Assembly (NCBI RefSeq): GCF_012641275.1 | Contig: NZ_JABAIA010000001.1 | Location: forward strand, 1-64,000 | Length of the DNA stretch: 64,000 nt | Source of the DNA: Chitinophaga varians | GTDB taxonomy: Bacteria; Bacteroidota; Bacteroidia; Chitinophagales; Chitinophagaceae | Direction: 5' to 3' | In this document: piece after piece, positions 1 to 9,194 of the stretch | Numbering within the stretch: the first letter of the stretch is position 1 | Layout of the letters: every line of letters begins with the position of its first letter | Made by a program: the position numbers and the translations under genes | The notes under the pieces: generated by a model | What the model was told of the DNA's origin: nothing | The model's input: only the letters and a program-made list of their open reading frames with translations | Databases searched by the model: none

Positions 1-676
1 CATAGCTGTTGTACAGGCTCACCAGCTCACGCACCATCACCTGCATAGACCATTCGTCGGAGATTATATGATGAACTGACCAGGCCAGCAGGTATTCGGT
101 GGCAGACAATTGCAGCAGCGCCACCCGTAACAACGGGCCGGCCGTCAAATCAAAGCCGGTATTGATAAACGTGTGAATATATTCCCGCGCGGCGTCTTCC
201 GGTGAGGGCGCAGTGCTAAAATCCTCTTCCGTCCAGAAGCCTTCAGCGGCCGATAAAACAGATTGACGGGGAACGCCGTCTGCCAGTACAAAGACCGTAC
301 GAAGGCTCTCATGACGGGCTATCAGTTCACGGAAAGAAGCCGACAACGCCACACGGTCCAGCTGTCCGTGCAAACGGTACAACACGGGGATGTTATACGT
401 AGCCGCATGTCCCTGCAGCTGCTCCAGTACCCATAGCCGTTGCTGTGAGTGCGACAGCGGGTAGTGCGCCATCGCCGCCGCAACAGGGATAGCATGATAT
501 ATCTCCTTTTTAACAGCTTTCAGATAGGCAATAATGGCGTCCTTATTTTCTCTGATCTGCCCGATCAAATCCGGTGTCAAAGCACCTGCCGGCGCATTCA
601 ACTTCAGCTGCGTATCAACCAGCTGAAGTTGGACGCCCATTTTCCGGAGTTCATTTAATAACAATTCCATTTTCAT
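1..676 (-). CDS. NRPS, TubC docking + condensation domain (partial, cut by left edge)
   Basis: This is the N-terminal 225 residues of a third assembly-line NRPS; the rest lies beyond base 1. Residues 1-50 form a TubC-type docking domain (LLNELRKMGVQ..., ending in a 'nKdaIIaYL' helix), very like the one on the preceding protein. A condensation (C) domain starts near residue 65 with SHSQQRLWVLEQ and reaches its catalytic motif HHIISDEWS close to the edge. The start at 676 is chosen because its ATGA overlaps the TGA stop of the upstream gene, which indicates translational coupling; an in-frame ATG at 670 is possible. The docking domain should receive the peptide from the upstream protein, whose tail ends in DEIFL. 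The C motif has DE where DG is usual. Confidence 0.9.
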   Translation of the reverse strand, partial: MKMELLLNELRKMGVQLQLVDTQLKLNAPAGALTPDLIGQIRENKDAIIAYLKAVKKEIYHAIPVAAAMAHYPLSHSQQRLWVLEQLQGHAATYNIPVLYRLHGQLDRVALSASFRELIARHESLRTVFVLADGVPRQSVLSAAEGFWTEEDFSTAPSPEDAAREYIHTFINTGFDLTAGPLLRVALLQLSATEYLLAWSVHHIISDEWSMQVMVRELVSLYNSY

Positions 677-3600
677 AGAAATATTTCATCTGTGTTACCT
701 GATAAATCAGCAGCAACGGGGTTATTGATCCATAACAGCATATCGATCTTATCCGAAAGTTGTGAGAGCAGCGGATTAACAAACAAATCTTCCAGGTTCA
801 GTTTTACGGAGAGCTCTCTCAGAATACGGGAGTTGACCTGTATCACTTTCAGCGAATGTCCTCCTATCTCGAAAAAGTTATCATCCAGACCTACCCGGCC
901 ATTTCCCAGCACTTCTTCCCAGATGCGGGCCAGCGCCTGTTCCGTATCAGTAACGGGTGCGCGGAAAACCTGCCGCTGGGCCTGTGGCACCGGCAGCGCT
1001 TTGCGGTTTACTTTCCCATTACTGGTCAACGGGAACTGAGTCAGCTCCATGAAATAAGCTGGGACCATATACTGCGGCAAACGGTTTTGCAGCCAGGAAC
1101 GCAGCGCTGTAACAGCGACGGTATTATCTGCCGTATAATAAGCCACCAGCGCCTTCTCCGCTCCGTTCTGATATACAGTGACGACCGCCTGGCGCAACAG
1201 ACCGGAAGCAAGCAAACTTTCTTCTATCTCGCCCAGTTCAATACGATACCCACGGATCTTTACCTGGTTGTCTCTACGTCCGTAAAATGTTACTTCTCCG
1301 GTGGCCGTCCAGCTGGCAATATCGCCTGTGCGGTATAACTTCCCTTCACCATATGGATTGGGAATAAAGCGGTCACTGGTCAGTAAATCGTTGTTCAGAT
1401 AACCCCGGGCAAGGCCATCGCCGGCTATACACAGCTCACCCGGAATACCTACCGGTTGCAGCTGTTGCCGCGCATCAAGGATATACAGCTGTGTATTGGT
1501 GACAGGCTTTCCTATCAGATGGGCCTGATCCGGACGGGTTATTTCCAGTGCAGTAGAGAAAATGGTCGTCTCAGTTGGACCGTACATATTCCACACGCGG
1601 CCTGTGCGCTCCAGCAGCTGACGGGCCAACCCCTCGCTCATGGCTTCCCCTCCTGAAATTACCTGTAAGCCTTTGCGGCCTTTCCAGCCACTTTCCAGCA
1701 ACAGGTTCCACATGCCGGGCGTCGCCTGTAGTACCGTAGCTTCGCTGGTTTCCAACAACGCGCCTAACAAGTCAGGCATGTTGCATTCATTATTCCCGGC
1801 CACTATGAGCCGGCATCCCATTGTTAACGGCAACAGCAACTCTACCACCGACATATCAAAAGTATAGGTGGTGATCGCCACCCACCTGTCAGCCATACTG
1901 ATGCCCAGCTGCTCTTTTATAAAACCAAGCACGTTGACAACACCTGCCTGGCGGACCAATACCCCTTTGGGACGCCCTGTAGAGCCCGATGTATAAATCA
2001 CATACGCAATATCTTCCTGTTGATAAGCCGCAGCCACAGCGGTGTCTGCATAACCTTTCAACGTTTCTTCGTCACTCAGGTCCAACACCGGCACTTTGCC
2101 TTCATAACCGCTGGTAGTGTCATCTGCCAGGATCAGCTGCAGCCCGCTGTCTTCAATGATATAATCCAGCCTGTCTGCCGGATATGCAGGGTCCAGCGGA
2201 ACGTACCCGGCACCCGCCTTCAGAATGCCCAGGATACCAATAACCAAATATTCATTGCGTGCGGTACTGATTCCTATTAACGGGTTTCCGTTGATACCGT
2301 GGCTGCGCTGCAGCCGGTTTGCCAATTGATTGGACAAACGGTCCAACTCCCGGAAAGAAAATGTTTTTTCTCCGCTGACAAACGCTGTCTCGTCCGGGTG
2401 CAGCGATACCTGCTGCTCAAAGCAGCTCACCAGATGCTGTTTTTTTAATCCCCGGTCTTTAGCGGTGGCATTGAATACATGCAACAACAAATGTTGTTCT
2501 TCCGATGGAATATAATTAAGCTCGCCCACGCTCATTTCCGGAGACTGAAGTATCTGGTCCAGGAGGCAATGCAGATGAGCCGCCATCCGCTCTATCCGGG
2601 ACGGGTGATACAATACTGTATTATATTCGATGTGAAGCTGCAGCCCGTCATCATTTTTATCGAAATAGAACGTCAGATCAAATTTGCTGACAACATCACC
2701 AAGTTGCAGCCGTTCGGCCTGCATCCCTTTCAGCGCCAGGTCAGCCTTGCTGTCCTGACCGCCGCTATGCCACACCACCATTACATCGAACATCGGAGAG
2801 CGGCTCAGGTCACGTTTCAGCCCCAGTTCATCTATCAGCAGATCAAAGGGATATCCCTGGTGCGTAAAGCCCTGCATGGTTGTTTGTCTGGTATGTTCAA
2901 GCACTTTCACAAAACTGTCTTCCGCAACAATGTTATTTCTGAAAGCCAGGGTGTTGACATAGAACCCTACCTGTTCTTCCAGGTCAGGATGTTCGCGGCC
3001 CGCTACAGGAGTACCTATGATCAGGTCTGACTGTCCGCTGTAGCGGTATAACAGGATATTCACAAGCGCCATGACGCCCATAAACAAGGTAGCCTGCTTT
3101 TCCTTCAGCAGCTGTTGGAAACCGGCAGTCTGGCTGGCAGTGAACCGATGCCGCAGATACGCGCCCTGGTGTTTCAACATGGCAGGACGGTTATAGTCTG
3201 TGGGCAGCTCCAGCACCGGCAGGTCTCCTTCAAAATGAGACAACCAATACGCACGGTGTGCCTTAAACTGCTCACCGGCTAGTTCCTGTTGTTGCCAGGC
3301 AGCATAGTCCTTGTATTGAATTGACAGCTCGGGCAGGTGTACTTCTTTCCCCTCCACAACAGTGTTATACAACAGGTTGATCTCCCGTACCATGACCTGC
3401 ATAGACCATTCATCGGAAATAATGTGATGCATGGAACACAGCAGTATAGATACGGTATCGGTTATACGAAATATCTCCAGCCGGAAAAGCGGTCCGTTTT
3501 CCAGGTCAAACTGCTGCATACTTATCTGACTCGCCGTATCCAACGCCATATTTTCCGCATCTGCCTTATCGCTAAAATCATGTAACACCAGCTTTATATT

Positions 3601-4041
3601 CGCCTCCTGCACCGATTGAATACGCTGCCTTGGCTCCCCGTCACGAAGCACAAAAACTGTACGCAGGCTTTCATGGCGCTCCACCAGTCGGTGAATGGCT
3701 ACAGACAATGCATTTGTATCCAATATGCCCTTCATTCTGTAAATGGCCGATATATTATATGCTACCGACTGCTCATTAAACTGACTGACCACCCAAACCC
3801 GCTTCTGAGAGTTTGATAATTCATAACTCTCCATTGGAGCCACCCTGGGTATAGGCTGGTAAATCTCCTTCCTCACCTCACCGAGATAAGCAATAATAGC
3901 TGCTTTGTTATCCCTGATCTGGTCCAGGTAAGCAGGTGTCAATACCCCTGTCGGCGCATTGATCTTAAGCTGGGAGTCCACAAGCTGAATTTGTACGCCC
4001 AGCTTCCGAAGTTCATTCAGTAAAATTTGTAAGTTCTTCAT
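673..4041 (-). CDS. NRPS module TubC-C-A-PCP
   Basis: A one-module extension NRPS of 1122 residues. In order: TubC docking domain (about 1-50), C domain (about 70-500, HHIISDEWS motif), adenylation (A) domain (about 530-1010) with A3 YTSGSTGRPKG and A5 MYGPTETT, and carrier domain (about 1030-1100) with the phosphopantetheine serine near residue 1063 in GGHSLK. The tail ends in GNTDEIFL, an acidic DEI motif suited to bind the TubC domain of the next protein. By hand alignment to GrsA the specificity positions read D-M-V-Q-I-G-M-I-F. This resembles the glycine-type code DILQLGLIW by conservative changes, so glycine or another small residue is a weak inference. It overlaps both neighbouring NRPS genes by ATGA. 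Confidence 0.95.
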   Translation of the reverse strand: MKNLQILLNELRKLGVQIQLVDSQLKINAPTGVLTPAYLDQIRDNKAAIIAYLGEVRKEIYQPIPRVAPMESYELSNSQKRVWVVSQFNEQSVAYNISAIYRMKGILDTNALSVAIHRLVERHESLRTVFVLRDGEPRQRIQSVQEANIKLVLHDFSDKADAENMALDTASQISMQQFDLENGPLFRLEIFRITDTVSILLCSMHHIISDEWSMQVMVREINLLYNTVVEGKEVHLPELSIQYKDYAAWQQQELAGEQFKAHRAYWLSHFEGDLPVLELPTDYNRPAMLKHQGAYLRHRFTASQTAGFQQLLKEKQATLFMGVMALVNILLYRYSGQSDLIIGTPVAGREHPDLEEQVGFYVNTLAFRNNIVAEDSFVKVLEHTRQTTMQGFTHQGYPFDLLIDELGLKRDLSRSPMFDVMVVWHSGGQDSKADLALKGMQAERLQLGDVVSKFDLTFYFDKNDDGLQLHIEYNTVLYHPSRIERMAAHLHCLLDQILQSPEMSVGELNYIPSEEQHLLLHVFNATAKDRGLKKQHLVSCFEQQVSLHPDETAFVSGEKTFSFRELDRLSNQLANRLQRSHGINGNPLIGISTARNEYLVIGILGILKAGAGYVPLDPAYPADRLDYIIEDSGLQLILADDTTSGYEGKVPVLDLSDEETLKGYADTAVAAAYQQEDIAYVIYTSGSTGRPKGVLVRQAGVVNVLGFIKEQLGISMADRWVAITTYTFDMSVVELLLPLTMGCRLIVAGNNECNMPDLLGALLETSEATVLQATPGMWNLLLESGWKGRKGLQVISGGEAMSEGLARQLLERTGRVWNMYGPTETTIFSTALEITRPDQAHLIGKPVTNTQLYILDARQQLQPVGIPGELCIAGDGLARGYLNNDLLTSDRFIPNPYGEGKLYRTGDIASWTATGEVTFYGRRDNQVKIRGYRIELGEIEESLLASGLLRQAVVTVYQNGAEKALVAYYTADNTVAVTALRSWLQNRLPQYMVPAYFMELTQFPLTSNGKVNRKALPVPQAQRQVFRAPVTDTEQALARIWEEVLGNGRVGLDDNFFEIGGHSLKVIQVNSRILRELSVKLNLEDLFVNPLLSQLSDKIDMLLWINNPVAADLSGNTDEIFL

Positions 4042-7000
4042 ATAATAATTTCATCTACGTTATTAGCTAAATCTGGTTTCGCAGGAGCATTCAGCCACAT
4101 CATAATCTCCACCCGCTCGGTAAACTGTGCCAGGACAGGGTTCGCAAAAAGGTCCCGCAGTTCCAGTTTAACGGAGAAATCCTTAAACACTTTGGAGATC
4201 ACCTGTATCGCTTTCAGCGACTGGCCACCTATCTCAAAAAAATTATCATTCATGCTGATACGGGGATGTTGCAAAATATTTTCCCATAGATGGGCCAGGG
4301 CTTTTTCTGTTTCTGTCTGAGGAGGATGATATACACGGGGACCGGCTTCCGGCGGCGGTAATAACTTCCTGTTTATCTTACCATTGGGGGTTAACGGTAA
4401 CTGCGTCAACCGAACAAAAAATGCAGGCACCATATAATAGGGTAATCTTGCATGCAGGTATTCCCTTAATACTACCGCAGCATCATCATCGCCGGTGTAA
4501 TAGGCTACCAGCGTTTTTTCATTGCTGTTGAGGAAAACATCTGCAACCACCTGGTCCACTAACCCTGAGCCAAGCAGGCACTTTTCTATCTCCCCCAATT
4601 CAATACGATACCCGCGCACCTTTACCTGGGTGTCCCTGCGGCCCAAAAACTCCACATTCCCGGCATGGTCCCATCGGCCAATATCTCCGGTGCGGTACAG
4701 AAGACCCTGGCCGTAAGGGTTCGCGACAAACCGCTCATTCATTAAAGACAAATTATTCAGGTAGCCAAGCGCCACTCCTTCACCGGCTATACATATCTCT
4801 CCGGGAACAGTGACTGGTTGCGGATGAAGCGCATGGTCCAATATATACACCTGCGTATTGGCAATCGGCTTCCCGATAAAATGTGTTTTTGTAATGTCTG
4901 TTACCGGAAAATAAGAAGCACATACCGTTGTTTCCGTTGGCCCGTATGTATTGAATAAGGGCACTTCGCCGAACAAATGATTGATATGGGAAGGCAACAA
5001 CTCATCTCCCCCGCTAATGATCGCTCTGAGCGGACCAGGAAATGTCAGGCGGTTATTTAGTTCATTCAACACCAGCGGTGTCACGCTCAACACCGTGATC
5101 TGCTGTTTTTCAATCAGGTCAGCCAGGGCATCTGTATCCCGCCCTCCTGCTGTTGACAATACCAATACTCCCCCTTTAAACAATACCGGAAACATCTCTT
5201 CCACCATCGTATCAAAAGCGATGGATGACTGTAATACAACCCTGTCAGCTGTACCGATGTTAAAATAAGCGCCAAAGGCATGTATATAATTGGTGAGTGA
5301 TCGCCGCGACACCATCACACCTTTGGGATGGCCAGTTGATCCGGAAGTATAGATCACATATGCCAGCTGATCAGGCGACACGGCATCCCTGTACCCGGTA
5401 GCTGTCGCTGTTGCTGCAATATCAATCAGTGACAACGTCTGTATACTATCATTACACCCATGCAATGACCCGTCTGTCAGCACCAGCGTCAACCGGCTAT
5501 GCTCAAGGACATAACGTATCCGCTCCGCAGGATACTCAGGATCAATAGGAACATAGGCTGCCCCAGCCTTAAGAACTCCCAGGATACCAACTACCAGGAA
5601 CTCATTCCGGCCCGTACTAATGCCAACCAGCTTATTATGGCTATCCCCAGGCAAACCGGCAATTATTCCGGCCACCTGATTGGCGCGCCGGTCTAACTCT
5701 CCATAGGAAATAGTCTTTCCTTCGCAAATAAGTGCCGTGGCGTCCGGCCGGAGCGCCACCTGGCGCTCAAAAATCTTCATCAGATCTGTATCCGGCAGCG
5801 CCCAGTCGACATGGGTATCGTTAAATCCATACAATACCTGCTCCCTTTCTTCAGACGACAGCATCATCACCTGATCAACAGGAACAGCCGGATGTTGACA
5901 CACCTGTTGCAATATATTTTCCAAATGGTCACATATCCCTGATACATATGCCGCATCGTACAAGACTGTGCTGTACTTCACTTTCAGGCACAAGACGCCT
6001 TTGTCTATACTGAATTCGAAGAGCATATCGTTCAGGCAGGTATCGTTTTCGATTTCTTCAGTGTGTGCTTTCAGGTCCGCAAAAACCGTATCGAAGCCCA
6101 GTACCTCCTCAAAATTCTGGAATATGACCAGTACGTTATATGTAGTAAAGTCAGTCGCTTTCCGATGAGCGCTGTTAATATCCTCCATATTGAATGTCTG
6201 ATGATCGTAGATCAGCAAAAGATCATGATGGAGCTTCTTCAGGAATGCAGCACAATTATCAGTCGCATCCGGTTGTATATTAACAGGCAGCGCGTGCAGA
6301 AAATATCCTATCTGGTCTTCCAGCTGTGGATGAGTGCGGCCTGCCGTATCTATCCCAATCAGCATGTCCTCCCTGTCGGTATAATTATACTTGTTGATCA
6401 GTAATGCTATGGCAGCTATCAGCACGCTAAAGACAGATACGTCCTGCGTACGGGCGACGCCGTGGACACTCTCGGTCATTTCTGCCGGAAAGTATTTTTT
6501 AAATACGTCTCCTTTGGCAATGCCTTTTTCAGTCGTCTGTCTGTCAACAGACGGAGGAATACGAACGCCAGTCGCAGACCCCATAAGGTATTGCTCCCAG
6601 AACAGGCGATTCTTCCGGTATTTTTCTGTCAGCTGTAATTGTTGTTGCCAGAAGACAAAATCCTTATACTGTATTTTCTCCGGTGCAGGTTGCGGTACGG
6701 CTACCCCTTCTTTAAGCATCCGGTACAGCTCTTCCCATTCCTTTCCTATCAGTTGAATGGACCAGCCATCGCTGATGATGTGATGTATGGAAAAAATAAG
6801 CACCCATTTATCAAGCGCCGTCTTCAACAGACAGCAACGGTACAGGGGTGCCTGTTCCAGGTTAAACGGAAAGCGCGCCAGCAAACGTTTTTGCTCTTCC
6901 AACCGTGTCTCCGGGTAGTCCAATACTGTCAAATCTTCGTTTAACCATACCGGTTGTACCTGCTCCGGCGGGCACAACACCTGGACCGGCTCATTGTCTT

Positions 7001-9176
7001 TCCATTGAATGGCGGTCCTGAGCACGTCATGTCGCAGTATTAACAGGTGGAAGGCTTCTTTCAGCAGGCTTTCGTCCAGCTGGCCCTGCATCTCTACCGA
7101 AAAGGAGATGTTCAGGTTGGCGGAATCCGGTGCCATCATATGAGCCACGTAGATCTGCTTCTGGCCCCAGCTGAGCGGATAAGATGTTTCACCGGGAGCT
7201 TTAGGTATGGGCTGCACTGTACTACTGCTTTCTTGCCTTTGTTGCAGCAGCGCTTCCAGGCCTCTTTTGGTGCCTGCTTCGTACAGCATGGAAAAGGATA
7301 TATCATATTGATGCCGGCTAAGCGCGTTGATCAACGACATAGCTTTCAGGCTGCTCAATCCGGCATTGAACAAACTTTCGTCCGGGTGGATATCACCATG
7401 GATACCCACTTGTTTTAAGACGGTTGTCAGTACGGTAGCGACATCCTCATTGTTTGCCAGGTTTTCGTGGTCCCGTTCCATTTGTTGCATCGTCGCTATT
7501 TCCTGGTCGAAGGAACCATTCAGGAGCGCTTCTTTCAACCGGAAATGCATCACTTTTCCGCTGGTGGTTTTAGGGATGCTGCGTATCGGCAATATATAAT
7601 CCGGATAGATGTCCATCCTGGCTGCCAGGAGTTCCCTGATACGAATTGCCTGATGGAAAAATGTATTTATACTACCCTTGAATAAAACAAACAGTACTAT
7701 CTGCGCAGCTATTTGCGGTGCTGCCACGCCAACAGCTACCACGCTGCCAGGTCTGATATCCAGCTCCCGCTCTGTCAGTTGTTCGATGTCATGCGGATAA
7801 TAATTTTGCCCGTTGACGATGATGATATTTTTCTTCCTTCCTGTTATCACCAGGTTTTGGTGATGAAGAAATCCTATATCTCCTGTACGGAGCCAACCAT
7901 CTGCAGTAAACAGGCCCGAATAGTCCGGCTGACGATAGTAGCCGGCAGTAACGTTCTTTCCTTTTACCTGGATATTGCCAATGAACATGGCGGGCAGGAC
8001 AACATCTTCGTCGTCCGCAATTCTCACCTGGCAATCCGGTACCGGATATCCACAATCGGCAAAGCCCAGGCTTTCCCCGTCGTCCGCGCTTCCGGGTATA
8101 ATCCGTTCACCTGTTTTCAGCTGCTGCCGCTTGCAATAAACAAATGTGAGCTGATGGCCTACATCCGGCAAGGTCACCGCCACAGAGGCTTCCGCAAGGC
8201 CGTAACCCGGAAACATTGTATGTTCGCCCAGTCCATGGCCGCGCAATAGCTGAACGAACCGCCTGGTGATAGTCTCTGAAATAGGTTCTGCGCCATTTAT
8301 GATCACCCTTACATGATCAAGCTGCCATCTTATCGTCTGTTCACCGGACTCCATGGATTTCATGAGATACTGGAACCCAAAATTGGGAGAATACAATATG
8401 GAAGCCTTAAACCGGGTGGCTAGGTCCATCCAGAGCAACGGGCGCTTGATGAAAAGCGTGGTAGGCATAATCACCTGGTCACACGCCGCCACAACATTTG
8501 TAAGATGAAAGCAAATCATGCCCATATCATGCGTCAGTGGCAACCAGGACAAGGCTACATCTTGTGCTGAAATGGCCAGACGTGAAGCGATAGCCCGGGT
8601 ATTGGACAAAAGGTTGGCGTGTGTAAGCACCACTCCTTTAGGATCTCCGGTGGAGCCGGATGAATACTGTATATAAGCCACGTCCTCTTCGTATATCCGT
8701 GGCAGCATAGGTATCCCGCTATCCCCCGCTATATGAAGGTCCGCTATGTCAATCCGTTTTATCCTGCCGGCATCTGCGGAATGATTATTTTTAATATAAG
8801 CGTCAAAGTCCCGGTAAAAACTTTCCTCCGCAACAATGGAAGGTTGTCCAAGCTGATGCAGGATGTTCCATACTTTTTCCTTGTGTTGTTCCTGGCTGCC
8901 CGGTGCAACGGGCACCACAATGATTTTGGCGAGGATACAGGCCCAGAACAATTTCAGGAAAAGCTCATTATCGCTGATAATGATCACCATTTCACTTCTT
9001 TCCTCCAATCCCAATGCCTGCAAGGCCGCCGCCATATGCAGCACCTGTTGATAAAAATCGCGATAGGAAATGGAGTAGCAGTCTTCTCCACCTCTGACCA
9101 GTGTTATTTGTTTATCAGACATCGCCGTCTTCCTCAGGCTCTCAGCAAGCGTAAGACGGGTTAAAAGCGTTTCCAT
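4038..9176 (-). CDS. Lipopeptide initiation NRPS, FAAL-ACP-C-A-PCP
   Basis: This 1712-residue protein should start the lipopeptide. Residues about 1-575 are a fatty acyl-AMP ligase (QYSSGSTGDPKG, LPLTHDMGM, GYGLAEAS, and the C-terminal TTSGKVMHFRL). They activate a fatty acid and load it on the following ACP (about 590-665, NAGLSSLKA). A C domain (about 680-1110, HHIISDGWS) joins the acyl chain to the first amino acid. The A domain (about 1140-1600, YTSGSTGHPKG, TYGPTETT) and carrier (serine near 1653, GGQSLKA) follow. Hand-aligned code D-T-E-S-I-G-T-V-C is close to the lysine code recalled for bacitracin synthetase (DAESIGSVC), so a basic residue is a tentative call. There is no N-terminal docking domain, as expected for a starter. 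The tail NNVDEIII probably docks to the next protein's TubC domain. The start is 18 bp after the transporter stop. Confidence 0.95.
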   Translation of the reverse strand: METLLTRLTLAESLRKTAMSDKQITLVRGGEDCYSISYRDFYQQVLHMAAALQALGLEERSEMVIIISDNELFLKLFWACILAKIIVVPVAPGSQEQHKEKVWNILHQLGQPSIVAEESFYRDFDAYIKNNHSADAGRIKRIDIADLHIAGDSGIPMLPRIYEEDVAYIQYSSGSTGDPKGVVLTHANLLSNTRAIASRLAISAQDVALSWLPLTHDMGMICFHLTNVVAACDQVIMPTTLFIKRPLLWMDLATRFKASILYSPNFGFQYLMKSMESGEQTIRWQLDHVRVIINGAEPISETITRRFVQLLRGHGLGEHTMFPGYGLAEASVAVTLPDVGHQLTFVYCKRQQLKTGERIIPGSADDGESLGFADCGYPVPDCQVRIADDEDVVLPAMFIGNIQVKGKNVTAGYYRQPDYSGLFTADGWLRTGDIGFLHHQNLVITGRKKNIIIVNGQNYYPHDIEQLTERELDIRPGSVVAVGVAAPQIAAQIVLFVLFKGSINTFFHQAIRIRELLAARMDIYPDYILPIRSIPKTTSGKVMHFRLKEALLNGSFDQEIATMQQMERDHENLANNEDVATVLTTVLKQVGIHGDIHPDESLFNAGLSSLKAMSLINALSRHQYDISFSMLYEAGTKRGLEALLQQRQESSSTVQPIPKAPGETSYPLSWGQKQIYVAHMMAPDSANLNISFSVEMQGQLDESLLKEAFHLLILRHDVLRTAIQWKDNEPVQVLCPPEQVQPVWLNEDLTVLDYPETRLEEQKRLLARFPFNLEQAPLYRCCLLKTALDKWVLIFSIHHIISDGWSIQLIGKEWEELYRMLKEGVAVPQPAPEKIQYKDFVFWQQQLQLTEKYRKNRLFWEQYLMGSATGVRIPPSVDRQTTEKGIAKGDVFKKYFPAEMTESVHGVARTQDVSVFSVLIAAIALLINKYNYTDREDMLIGIDTAGRTHPQLEDQIGYFLHALPVNIQPDATDNCAAFLKKLHHDLLLIYDHQTFNMEDINSAHRKATDFTTYNVLVIFQNFEEVLGFDTVFADLKAHTEEIENDTCLNDMLFEFSIDKGVLCLKVKYSTVLYDAAYVSGICDHLENILQQVCQHPAVPVDQVMMLSSEEREQVLYGFNDTHVDWALPDTDLMKIFERQVALRPDATALICEGKTISYGELDRRANQVAGIIAGLPGDSHNKLVGISTGRNEFLVVGILGVLKAGAAYVPIDPEYPAERIRYVLEHSRLTLVLTDGSLHGCNDSIQTLSLIDIAATATATGYRDAVSPDQLAYVIYTSGSTGHPKGVMVSRRSLTNYIHAFGAYFNIGTADRVVLQSSIAFDTMVEEMFPVLFKGGVLVLSTAGGRDTDALADLIEKQQITVLSVTPLVLNELNNRLTFPGPLRAIISGGDELLPSHINHLFGEVPLFNTYGPTETTVCASYFPVTDITKTHFIGKPIANTQVYILDHALHPQPVTVPGEICIAGEGVALGYLNNLSLMNERFVANPYGQGLLYRTGDIGRWDHAGNVEFLGRRDTQVKVRGYRIELGEIEKCLLGSGLVDQVVADVFLNSNEKTLVAYYTGDDDAAVVLREYLHARLPYYMVPAFFVRLTQLPLTPNGKINRKLLPPPEAGPRVYHPPQTETEKALAHLWENILQHPRISMNDNFFEIGGQSLKAIQVISKVFKDFSVKLELRDLFANPVLAQFTERVEIMMWLNAPAKPDLANNVDEIII

Positions 9177-9194
9177 AACTACGTTGGGTTTAAA

